Assembly (NCBI GenBank): GCA_030681615.1 | Contig: JAUXSA010000177.1 | Coordinates: 1 to 39,027 of the forward strand | Length of the DNA: 39,027 bases | Origin: Bacteroidota bacterium | Lineage (GTDB): Bacteria > Bacteroidota > Bacteroidia > B-17B0 > Aurantibacillaceae | Direction of reading: 5' to 3' | Shown: piece by piece, positions 15,119-21,572 of the stretch | Numbering within the stretch: position 1 is the stretch's first letter | Layout of the letters: each line of letters opens with the position of its first letter | Made by a program: the position numbers and the translations under genes | The notes under the pieces: model-generated | What the model was told of the DNA's origin: nothing | The model's input: the letters and a program-made list of their open reading frames with translations, nothing else | Database searches by the model: none

Positions 15119-16795
15119 CTATTTAACTCCGTGCATTAATTTTTTCAATACCGGTGTCAATAAAAATAAAATGATAGCTGCTAAACCGGTTAACACAACA
15201 AACACCATAAAGAACTGGAACAGGTTATGGATCTCGAAACCTGCAAAAACGGGGTTAGTAGGGTTAATTTGATTGGTAGCTAAAATTTGTAACTGCTCTG
15301 CAGTTGGTGTAACGGTCTTATCTAAAATAGCTTGAAGGTCGATACCTAATTCTTTTGCTTTATTAAATTTATCGCCAGTTGCAGGCATAATAGAACCTAA
15401 TGTTCCCGCTAAGGCATAACCAGAAGCGTTAGATAAAAAGAATACACCGTATAATAACGAAGAGAATCTTTTTGGCGCTAATTTCCCAACTAATGATAGA
15501 CCAATTGGTGATAAACAAAGCTCAGCACATGTTTGAATTAAATATAAAAGTATTAACCATTTAATTGCTAAAAGCCCGTTGTTACCAAGATCTTTTACAT
15601 TATGCGCGATGATGAAATAACTAATAGCGATCAGAGCTAAACCAAACGCCTGTTTCATTGGAGAGATGGGCTCGCGGTTCTTTGCACGTAATTTATCCCA
15701 AAGCATACTAAAAGGCACTGCAAAAGTAACCACAAATAAACCGTTAAATATCTGTACCATAGATGGTGGCATGTTCCAACCAAAGAAAGTTCTGTCGGTT
15801 TGATTATCTGCAATAAAGGTTAAAGATGAACCTGCCTGTTCGAAGGCGGCCCAAAAGAAGATCACGAAAAAGGCAATGATGTAGATCACATAAATTCTTT
15901 CGCGTTCTACTTTAGTTAAAGAGCTATCAGAAATAATTAAACCTGCTAATGATAAACCGCTTGAATAAATTAAAGTATAGATCCAGTTTTGGCCAAATAC
16001 AAAATGAATTAAAGCGCCTAATACTAAAAAGGCAACAAGCGCACCAATTAAAGCCTTTGTTGAGAAAACCGCTTTTTGTGATTCACCTTCTTCAAAATCG
16101 GCAGAGTCGTTCTTTGATGGTAAGCCACCTAATGGCCTGCCTTCAGGAGTTACAACATATTTATTCTTTAATGCGTAGAAGATCGCAGTTCCAATTAACA
16201 TAGCAATACCTGCTGCTAAGAACCCCCATTTAAAGGCGTGAATATCACGAATACCATTTGCATCCTTTACATCACCAATAATTGGGCAGATCAACTGGCC
16301 TAAAAAAGCGCCAAGGTTAATACCCATGTAAAAAATAGTGAAGGCGGAGTCTAATTTACTTTTCTCTTGTTTAGGATATAAACTTCCCACCATACTAGAG
16401 ATGTTTGGTTTAAAGAAACCATTCCCAAAAACGATGATACCTAATGCTATCCACATTAATGTGTTAGCAAGACTTATATTTGAACCAAAGATGCTGGCAC
16501 TAAAGAACAAAAAGAATTGTCCTATGGCCATCATAAGACCACCAAGCATAATACAGTTACGGTTACCCATAAAACGATCAGCCACAAAACCACCTAACAT
16601 AGGTGTTAAATAACAAAGGCCCAGAAAACCTCCATAAATTAATGAAGCATCATTTTCCTTCATCATTAATGAATTAACCAGGAATAATGTAAGAATAGCA
16701 CGCATGCCATAAAAGTTGAACCTCTCCCACATTTCAGTTCCAAATAATACCCAAAGTCCCTTTGGATGCCCTTTTTCTTTAATAGTTTGTTCCAT
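15119..16795 (-). CDS. POT/PTR-family proton-coupled peptide transporter (copy 2)
   Basis: A 558-residue POT-family transporter for small peptides. It has the same signature as copy 1 (TEMWERFNFYGMRAIL), the second segment FFKPNISSMVGSLYP, and FYMGINLGAFLGQLICP. It is about 58 residues longer, mainly through a hydrophilic loop of about 30 residues (near residues 215-245, PEGRPLGGLPSKNDSADFEE) and a longer loop before the last helix. It has a promoter-like sequence immediately upstream and is insulated from rplS by a terminator. It should be the first gene of a unit reaching through the GxxExxY gene to POT copy 1. Confidence 0.92.
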   Translation of the reverse strand: MEQTIKEKGHPKGLWVLFGTEMWERFNFYGMRAILTLFLVNSLMMKENDASLIYGGFLGLCYLTPMLGGFVADRFMGNRNCIMLGGLMMAIGQFFLFFSASIFGSNISLANTLMWIALGIIVFGNGFFKPNISSMVGSLYPKQEKSKLDSAFTIFYMGINLGAFLGQLICPIIGDVKDANGIRDIHAFKWGFLAAGIAMLIGTAIFYALKNKYVVTPEGRPLGGLPSKNDSADFEEGESQKAVFSTKALIGALVAFLVLGALIHFVFGQNWIYTLIYSSGLSLAGLIISDSSLTKVERERIYVIYIIAFFVIFFWAAFEQAGSSLTFIADNQTDRTFFGWNMPPSMVQIFNGLFVVTFAVPFSMLWDKLRAKNREPISPMKQAFGLALIAISYFIIAHNVKDLGNNGLLAIKWLILLYLIQTCAELCLSPIGLSLVGKLAPKRFSSLLYGVFFLSNASGYALAGTLGSIMPATGDKFNKAKELGIDLQAILDKTVTPTAEQLQILATNQINPTNPVFAGFEIHNLFQFFMVFVVLTGLAAIILFLLTPVLKKLMHGVK

Positions 16796-16815
16796 ATTTT
16801 TTGATAGTTAGGGGC

Positions 16816-16847
16816 TAAAAATAGAATAATAATTTAACTTAAACAAC
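16816..16847 (-). promoter_or_regulatory. promoter of POT copy 2
   Basis: On the minus strand, GTTG (16847-16844), a 20-base spacer and TATTTTTA (16823-16816). Transcription would begin near 16810, 15 bases before the ATG. The -33 box abuts a short CCCC/GGGG hairpin (16847-16860). Confidence 0.45.
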
Positions 16848-16864
16848 CCCAAAAAGGGGGATAA

Positions 16865-16898
16865 AAAAAGCCGTATCGTTTGGGCGATACGGCTTTTT
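16865..16898 (-). terminator. rho-independent terminator of rplS
   Basis: The arms AAAAAGCCGTATCG (16865-16878) and CGATACGGCTTTTT (16885-16898) are perfectly complementary over 14 bp with a six-base loop. Tracts of T flank the stem on either strand, so it could end transcription in both directions. It follows rplS by 23 bases and separates it from the POT genes. Confidence 0.88.
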
Positions 16899-16920
16899 GT
16901 TAAATATAATTTTATAAAGC

Positions 16921-17289
16921 TTAAGCTTTAACAGTTTTGTTTTGAATTTTTTCGCGGATACGTGCTGCTTTACCAGTAAGATCGCGTAAGTAAAATAATT
17001 TAGCACGACGAACGATACCTACTTTATTTACTTCAATTTTCTCGATAAAAGGAGAAGTTATTGGGAAGATACGCTCTACACCAACTCCGTTACTGATCTT
17101 ACGAACTGTAAAAGATGCTGTAGCTGTTTCGTTCTTGCGTTGAATTACAACACCATTAAATTGCTGAACACGTTCTTTTTCACCCTCTTTAATTTTATAA
17201 GATACAGTGATAGTATCGCCTGCTTTGAAGTTTGGATGTTTAACTTCGTTAGTAATTTGTTTTTTTACGTAGTCTAATAAAAGGCTCAT
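16921..17289 (-). CDS. rplS: 50S ribosomal protein L19
   Basis: A 122-residue ribosomal protein of the large subunit, located at the 30S-50S interface. It is recognised from [20 protein letters not shown], the hallmark [28 protein letters not shown] and [21 protein letters not shown]; the length fits the family. In many bacteria rplS follows rpsP-rimM-trmD, but here it stands alone with its own promoter and a strong terminator, as is usual in Bacteroidota. Its ~67-base leader may contain an autoregulatory structure. The adjacent tRNA-derived region shares the intergenic space upstream. Confidence 0.97.
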   Translation of the reverse strand: MSLLLDYVKKQITNEVKHPNFKAGDTITVSYKIKEGEKERVQQFNGVVIQRKNETATASFTVRKISNGVGVERIFPITSPFIEKIEVNKVGIVRRAKLFYLRDLTGKAARIREKIQNKTVKA

Positions 17290-17369
17290 TTTGTAAAATA
17301 TTTAAGTTATTATTTCCAGCATACTTTACCCAGTGTAAACAGCGGCTTTGAAATAGGGACGCAAATATA
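17290..17369 (-). promoter_or_regulatory. rplS -7 box and leader
   Basis: TATATTTG on the minus strand (17369-17362) is a perfect -7 box; the -33 element is poor. The resulting leader of about 67 bases contains a small hairpin, TTTAC/GTAAA with a five-base loop (17325-17339). A ribosomal leader that binds L19 is possible, but only this short stem is visible. Confidence 0.4.
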
Positions 17370-17412
17370 TAAATAAATTGTTTAAAAACCGCAAAAAGAC
17401 GGCACATTTTTA

Positions 17413-17420
17413 TAATTTTG
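17413..17420 (+). promoter_or_regulatory. -7 box ahead of the tRNA-leader copy
   Basis: TAATTTTG is a perfect TAnnTTTG box on the plus strand, about 35 bases upstream of the duplicated tRNA leader. No TTTG lies 19 bases upstream. If active, it would transcribe through the partial tRNA toward the GIY-YIG gene. Confidence 0.35.
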
Positions 17421-17454
17421 CCCTCAAATATAGCCTTTTTGGCTGTAAACCCTG

Positions 17455-17486
17455 GCGTTTGTTCCGACTGTTGCCGGAAAGTATAC
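17455..17486 (+). repeat. diverged copy of the tRNA-Leu 5' leader
   Basis: These 32 bases match 17948-17979, just upstream of the intact tRNA-Leu, at 26 of 32 positions. Both copies hold a stem around a TGTT loop: CTGGT/ACCAG at the tRNA and CCGAC/GCCGG here. Four of the six differences form two compensatory pairs (T:A to C:G). Confidence 0.65.
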
Positions 17487-17497
17487 TAAAACCCTAT

Positions 17498-17603
17498 ATA
17501 ATGTCGTACTGAGCTTGTCGAAGTATGCCCAGGTGTTGGTCCCGATAGCTATCGGGAGGTATCAAGTACGCTTGAGGTTTTATCGAACTGAAAAAGACAT
17601 TAT
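17498..17603. repeat. 106-bp element with inverted ends enclosing a partial tRNA-Leu
   Basis: ATAATGTC (17498-17505) and GACATTAT (17596-17603) are perfect inverted repeats. Just inside them ACTGAGCTTGTCGAAG and TTATCGAACTG are imperfectly complementary, a motif type seen in dispersed intergenic repeats of Bacteroidota. The interior holds the tRNA-Leu 5' fragment and an 18-base perfect palindrome. The right end runs into the promoter of the GIY-YIG gene. Confidence 0.55.
17527..17578 (+). pseudogene. partial tRNA-Leu(GAG) copy interrupted by a palindrome
   Basis: GCCCAGGTGTTGG (17527-17539) and the segment 17558-17578, ending CAAGTACGCTTGAGGT, reproduce the 5' half of the tRNA-Leu gene at 17982 through the anticodon loop, with one base missing. 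In place of the D-loop AAT there is the palindrome TCCCGATAGCTATCGGGA (17540-17557). The 3' half is absent, so no functional tRNA can form. Confidence 0.75.
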
Positions 17604-17608
17604 TTTTG
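17578..17608 (+). promoter_or_regulatory. promoter of the GIY-YIG gene
   Basis: TTTT (17578-17581), a 19-base spacer and a perfect -7 box TATTTTTG (17601-17608). The -33 box starts at the last base of the partial tRNA and the -7 box overlaps the inverted-repeat end. The ATG at 17616 would be at or next to the transcription start, so the mRNA is probably leaderless. Confidence 0.55.
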
Positions 17609-17615
17609 TTTAATA

Positions 17616-17900
17616 ATGGCATCAGTATACATTCTATTTTCTCCTAAACTTAATAAATTCTATGTTGGAAGTTGCCTTGATTTGGAACAAAGGCTGTTAG
17701 ATCATAAAAACAAGATCTATTCAAATTCGTACACTAAAATAACCGATGATTGGGAGTTATATTCTGAAATAAGTGGATTAGATGGCCTGATAGCAAGAAA
17801 AATAGAGACACATATCAAGTCCATGAAATCAAAAAAATATATAGAAAATTTAAAGAAATATCCGGAAATGAGACTGAAATTAATTTCTAAATTTTCTTAA
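17616..17900 (+). CDS. small GIY-YIG nuclease-domain protein
   Basis: A 94-residue stand-alone GIY-YIG domain. The family core is recognisable as VYILFS followed ten residues later by FYVGSC (the G-I-Y and Y-I-G elements), then the helix LEQRLLDHKNKI and KIETHIKSMKSKKYIE in place of the catalytic helix. The arginine of the usual R-x-x-x-H is represented by the LEQRLLDH segment, and Glu64 in ARKIETHIK fits the metal-binding glutamate. These small proteins are abundant in Bacteroidota and resemble the UvrC N-terminal nuclease, but their role is not established. Here the gene lies between a partial and an intact tRNA-Leu, both preceded by the same leader hairpin, which suggests it entered together with the duplication. 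Confidence 0.75.
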   Translation: MASVYILFSPKLNKFYVGSCLDLEQRLLDHKNKIYSNSYTKITDDWELYSEISGLDGLIARKIETHIKSMKSKKYIENLKKYPEMRLKLISKFS

Positions 17901-17928
17901 GGCTGATTATTAAACATTAAAAAAATTG

Positions 17929-17936
17929 CATCTTTG
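17929..17936 (+). promoter_or_regulatory. -7 box of the tRNA-Leu gene
   Basis: CATCTTTG differs from TAnnTTTG at its first base only. Transcription would start near 17942 and give a leader of about 40 bases that includes the duplicated hairpin. No good -33 box is seen. Confidence 0.35.
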
Positions 17937-17947
17937 CACTAGCTTAA

Positions 17948-17979
17948 GTGTTTGTTCTGGTTGTTACCAGAAAGTATAC
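17948..17979 (+). repeat. tRNA-Leu 5' leader with hairpin (parent copy)
   Basis: It contains CTGGT-TGTT-ACCAG, a perfect 5-bp stem. The segment recurs in diverged form at 17455-17486. It ends two bases before the tRNA. Confidence 0.65.
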
Positions 17980-17981
17980 AT

Positions 17982-18062
17982 GCCCAGGTGTTGGAATGGT
18001 ATACAAGTACGCTTGAGGTGCGTATGCCGCAAGGTGTGGGAGTTCGAGTCTCCTCCTGGGTA
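17982..18062 (+). tRNA. tRNA-Leu (anticodon GAG)
   Basis: An 81-base cloverleaf. The acceptor GCCCAGG pairs with CCTGGGT (one G.U), with discriminator A at 18062. The anticodon stem TACGC/GCGTA encloses the loop TTGAGGT with anticodon GAG, reading CUC and CUU leucine codons. A long variable arm (GCC-GCAA-GGT) marks a class II tRNA, and the T arm is GGGAG-TTCGAGT-CTCCT. The sequence closely follows E. coli tRNA-Leu(GAG). CCA is not encoded. A terminator follows directly. Confidence 0.95.
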
Positions 18063-18072
18063 CAAATAAATT

Positions 18073-18105
18073 AAAGGGTTAAAGCTATTGCTTTGACCCT
18101 TTTTT
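18073..18105 (+). terminator. terminator of the tRNA-Leu gene
   Basis: AAAGGGTTAAAGC (18073-18085) pairs with GCTTTGACCCTTT (18090-18102), with one G.U pair and a TATT loop, followed by TTT. The stem of 13 bp plus the T-run is a standard rho-independent terminator. Confidence 0.88.
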
Positions 18106-18149
18106 CTCGAATTCAGGTCTATTAAGTGCAATAACTAAATTAAATGTCA

Positions 18150-19172
18150 TCAATACCTCCTTCCCAAAATTCTTTCACACAAATCCGCAAAATTCTTTTT
18201 GAAATCCATATTTTTCTCATTGGCCTCTTCCATGCCCATTATCTCTTTGCCATTTTTTTGATATAGTTTGTAATGAAAAACGAATGTTTTTTTCAAATCG
18301 TTTTCGAGCATGTTTGTCCTGCCAAATTTTACAGCGTATATATTAAGTGTATCGCCATTGGTTTGTGCAATGGTGTATGGGTAGCTAAACCATTTAAGTA
18401 TTGCAATATCTTTTTTGCTTTTGCATTTCTCCATTAAGTGCTGGTTACGCGGGTAGCTATGCCATGTTATTGGATTTTGCTTATTTAATAAACTAAATTC
18501 TCCTATAAAAACCGTACTGTCATTACTTCCAACCGAATACCATAAAATATTATTAAGCATGGTTGGATTTGTCATATGCGCTGTTACAGGAATATTATTT
18601 TTCTCGATCGATGCCCGAACAATATTCTCTGCTTGCGCTTTATTAAAAAAGGTAAGTGCCAAATAAACAAAGCAATAGATTAATGAGGCTTGGGCAAGCT
18701 TGTTTCTTCGCCCTTCATTTTTTCGATGACAAACGGCTATCAAAACCAGAATAAACATAGGTATTGTAAATAATAGGTCTATGATAGCAAGATTGTTTAA
18801 TGAGTAGTTTTCGTTGGTAAAAGGTAGTAATAGTTGGGTGCCAAAGTTCGTGCACCAATCAAGAAGCGAATGGCCCCATAAACAAGCTAACATAAATAGC
18901 AACATCCGTTTAAATGACACTTTTTGCTTAAACAATTTAACCAACAACCAGGCTATAGGTATAGCGTAAAGCGCCTCAATAAATAAGGAATGTGTATGAG
19001 CTCTATGTTCGCACATGTAGGCACGCGGGTCGCTCAAACCTGTGTAAAACAGATCAAAATCGGGCGCACTTTTAGCAATTGCGCCTAGTAGCATTCCCCA
19101 ACGCCCTATTTTTTTTCCAAGAAACATTTCGCCAATAGCAGCGCCAATAACAATGTGTGACAAGGAATCCAT
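18150..19172 (-). CDS. YdjM-like membrane-bound metal-dependent hydrolase
   Basis: A 340-residue membrane protein of the YdjM/LexA-binding, membrane-associated metal-dependent hydrolase family. The histidine-rich N-terminal half carries the diagnostic motifs MDSLSHIVIGAAIGE, SAPDFDLF, EHRAHTHSLF and GHSLLDWCTNFGTQLL. These match the conserved His/Asp positions of the family; the reaction is unknown. About five membrane helices fill residues 1-190, and the C-terminal ~150 residues form a hydrophilic domain that is probably extracytoplasmic. The ATG at 19172 gives the family-standard N-terminus. It is a single gene on the minus strand between the tRNA terminator and the SpoIIE-type phosphatase genes. 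Confidence 0.82.
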   Translation of the reverse strand: MDSLSHIVIGAAIGEMFLGKKIGRWGMLLGAIAKSAPDFDLFYTGLSDPRAYMCEHRAHTHSLFIEALYAIPIAWLLVKLFKQKVSFKRMLLFMLACLWGHSLLDWCTNFGTQLLLPFTNENYSLNNLAIIDLLFTIPMFILVLIAVCHRKNEGRRNKLAQASLIYCFVYLALTFFNKAQAENIVRASIEKNNIPVTAHMTNPTMLNNILWYSVGSNDSTVFIGEFSLLNKQNPITWHSYPRNQHLMEKCKSKKDIAILKWFSYPYTIAQTNGDTLNIYAVKFGRTNMLENDLKKTFVFHYKLYQKNGKEIMGMEEANEKNMDFKKNFADLCERILGRRY

Positions 19173-19405
19173 TTTAATTATTCTTAATGTTTATAGTTTC
19201 AATATGTAATTGTCCAAATTTCGCTAAAATATTTACTGTTCAACAAAAAAAAAACACAGATTCCCTTTAAACGACGTTTTTTTTCTATCTCTGGTTTTAG
19301 TTCTATATTTAACCTTTAGTAAAAAAACGTTTTATATATCTCCTTTTTTTTATTACTTGGCTTTCTGAAAGATTTTGGCCAAATACTTATAATTAATTTT
19401 TACCT
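19173..19405. other. intergenic region between divergent genes
   Basis: No gene or clear promoter is seen. It contains a 10-base inverted repeat, ACGTTTTTTT (19274-19283) and AAAAAAACGT (19321-19330), 37 bases apart, and long A/T runs that suggest bent DNA. It must carry the start signals for both flanking genes. Confidence 0.35.
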
Positions 19406-21487
19406 ATGAAAACAAAAATATTTTTATTCTTTTTATGCCATTTGAGTATATCCGTCTTTTCACAAAATTCAAAAAACATAGACTCTCTGATAAGCATTGC
19501 CAAAATTGCCAAAGATGATACCTCAAAATCAAACCTATTAAATAAAATTTCAACTACATATTTAGAAATTGATCTTGAAAAGTCACTAGATTTTGCTAAA
19601 AGATCACTTGCCTTATCAGAAAAGCTTGGATATAAAAAAGGGATCGCCAATGCCTACTTTTTAATGGGGAATATTTGTAATTACAAAGCAGAACACCTCG
19701 AAGCAATTAGTTGGTATAAAAAATCTTTAGCTATTAGAAAAGAGCTTTTTTTAATGCCAGACGTTGGCCAAACATACAGCAGTATAGGTTACTGTTACGA
19801 AGATATGGGCAACTTTCCGGAGGCTAAAAAAAATTACATTGCCTCCCTTAAAATTCGCGAACAGTTAAAAGATAAAATAGGCATTGCTAAATGTAATTCA
19901 AATATTGGGACCGTTTATTATCAAAACCAAAATTTACCTGAGGCGCTTAAATATTTGCTTCCGGCTTTAAAAGTGTTTGAAGAATTTGGCGACAAAAGAA
20001 TGATCGCCGCTGTTAGTCACAATGTAGGTACGATCTACATGTATCAAAATAAACCAGAGGCTATTGATTTTTTACAAAAAGCATTAAAAATTAATGAAGA
20101 AATGGGCAACAGATTTTGGATAACAAGTAATCTTGGATCCATGAGTGAGCTTTATAGAAGACAAGGTAATTTACCGGAAGCAGAAAAGTGCTTAAAGAGT
20201 GCGTTTAAGATATTAGAAGAATCCGGACAAAAGGAAGGGATGGTAAACATTTATAATTTATTGTCGCAATTAAATATGTCTCAAAAAAAGTATGACGAAG
20301 CAAGAACAAATTTAAATAAAGCTTTGACACTTGCAATAAGATCAAATAGTATAACCCGGCGCCAAATTTGTTACGACCATTTAGCTGAGTTGGAACAAGC
20401 AGTTGGTAATCATAAAAAAGCGCTTGAATATTTCAAATTATCAATTATCCTTCGCGATAGTGTATTTAGTAAAGAAAATATTAAAAAAATGACACAACAA
20501 CAAATGCAATATGATTTTGACAAGAAAGAAACATTGGCCAAAGAAGCGCAGGAACGAAAGGATATTTTAATTCAAAATGAGATTCAAAGTCAAAAAAATC
20601 TTCGTAATGCATTTGTTGGCGGATTTATTTTAGTGCTTCTTGCCGCGTCATTATTCTTTTTTCAACGTAACAAGATCAACAAGGAAAAGAAAAGAAGCGA
20701 TCAACTCCTACATTTGGTAGAAGAAAAACACAAGGAAATAACAGATAGTATTAATTACGCTGAGAGAATACAGCGAAGTTTTATAGCAACTAAAGAAATA
20801 CTTGATGAAAATTTAAAAGATCATTTTGTTTTCTTTAAACCAAAAGATATTGTAAGTGGCGATTTTTATTGGGCCGGTAAGTTGAGTAACGGAAACTTTG
20901 TTTTAGTAACTGCAGATAGTACAGGGCATGGTGTACCAGGCGCTATTATGAGTTTATTAAACATTACAAGTTTAGAATCTGCAATAAAGGATGGTTTTAC
21001 CAGCCCATCAGAAATATTAAATGACACCCGCAAAACAATTATTGAACGACTTAAAAAAGATGGCACAACCGAAGGAGGCAAAGATGGCATGGATGCCAGT
21101 TTGATCAGTTTTGATTTTAAAAACAATAGGTTTACTTATTCAGCAGCCAACAATCCAGTTTGGATTGTAAGAGAAAACCAGATCATTGAACTTGATCCAG
21201 ATAAAATGCCGGTTGGTAAACACGATAGAGATTATGTTTCATTTACCCAACATGAATTTGTATTACAAAAAAATGATGTAGTATATACTTTAACCGATGG
21301 TATGCCAGATCAATTTGGTGGACCAAAAGGAAAAAAATTCTTATATAAAAGACTAAAAGAATTATTGATCACCATTTCTGATGCATCAATGGAAATTCAA
21401 AAACAAAAACTTGATGTTGCCCTAAACGATTGGAAAGGTAACAAAGAACAGGTAGACGATGTTTGTATTGTCGGAGTGAGAATTTGA
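19406..21487 (+). CDS. TPR sensor - transmembrane - SpoIIE/PP2C phosphatase (paralogue A)
   Basis: A 693-residue membrane phosphatase. Order: signal peptide (residues 1-19, ending VFSQ), about eight tetratricopeptide repeats (residues ~45-345) predicted in the periplasm, one membrane helix (401-420), a coiled-coil linker with EKHKEITDSINYAERIQRSF, and a cytoplasmic SpoIIE-type PP2C domain (~475-693). Metal-binding aspartates are visible: Asp486 (SGDFYWAG), Asp504 (TADSTGHGVPGA), Asp560/Asp563 (GKDGMD), Asp631 (TDGMPDQFGG) and Asp684/685 (QVDDVCIVG). Such proteins dephosphorylate serine or threonine on partner-switch or signalling proteins; the partner is unknown. It is followed after 85 bases by a paralogue with the same architecture. 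Confidence 0.87.
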   Translation: MKTKIFLFFLCHLSISVFSQNSKNIDSLISIAKIAKDDTSKSNLLNKISTTYLEIDLEKSLDFAKRSLALSEKLGYKKGIANAYFLMGNICNYKAEHLEAISWYKKSLAIRKELFLMPDVGQTYSSIGYCYEDMGNFPEAKKNYIASLKIREQLKDKIGIAKCNSNIGTVYYQNQNLPEALKYLLPALKVFEEFGDKRMIAAVSHNVGTIYMYQNKPEAIDFLQKALKINEEMGNRFWITSNLGSMSELYRRQGNLPEAEKCLKSAFKILEESGQKEGMVNIYNLLSQLNMSQKKYDEARTNLNKALTLAIRSNSITRRQICYDHLAELEQAVGNHKKALEYFKLSIILRDSVFSKENIKKMTQQQMQYDFDKKETLAKEAQERKDILIQNEIQSQKNLRNAFVGGFILVLLAASLFFFQRNKINKEKKRSDQLLHLVEEKHKEITDSINYAERIQRSFIATKEILDENLKDHFVFFKPKDIVSGDFYWAGKLSNGNFVLVTADSTGHGVPGAIMSLLNITSLESAIKDGFTSPSEILNDTRKTIIERLKKDGTTEGGKDGMDASLISFDFKNNRFTYSAANNPVWIVRENQIIELDPDKMPVGKHDRDYVSFTQHEFVLQKNDVVYTLTDGMPDQFGGPKGKKFLYKRLKELLITISDASMEIQKQKLDVALNDWKGNKEQVDDVCIVGVRI

Positions 21488-21518
21488 CAACATCAAAGAG
21501 CGAACTCCAGATAATAGA

Positions 21519-21540
21519 AATCCTCAGCTCGACTGAGATT
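21519..21540 (+). repeat. hairpin between the phosphatase paralogues
   Basis: CTCAG (21523-21527) pairs with CTGAG (21533-21537), with flanking AAT/ATT extending the stem past a bulged C. There is no T-run, so it is a repeat-type dyad or an mRNA processing structure rather than a strong terminator. Confidence 0.4.
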
Positions 21541-21572
21541 CTTAATAACTAATAATCATCTAAAAAAATACT

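Noticed and set aside
16847-16860. CCCC-AAAAA-GGGG hairpin as an extra terminator
   Set aside because: Short stem with no T-run; the strong terminator at 16865-16898 already serves rplS.
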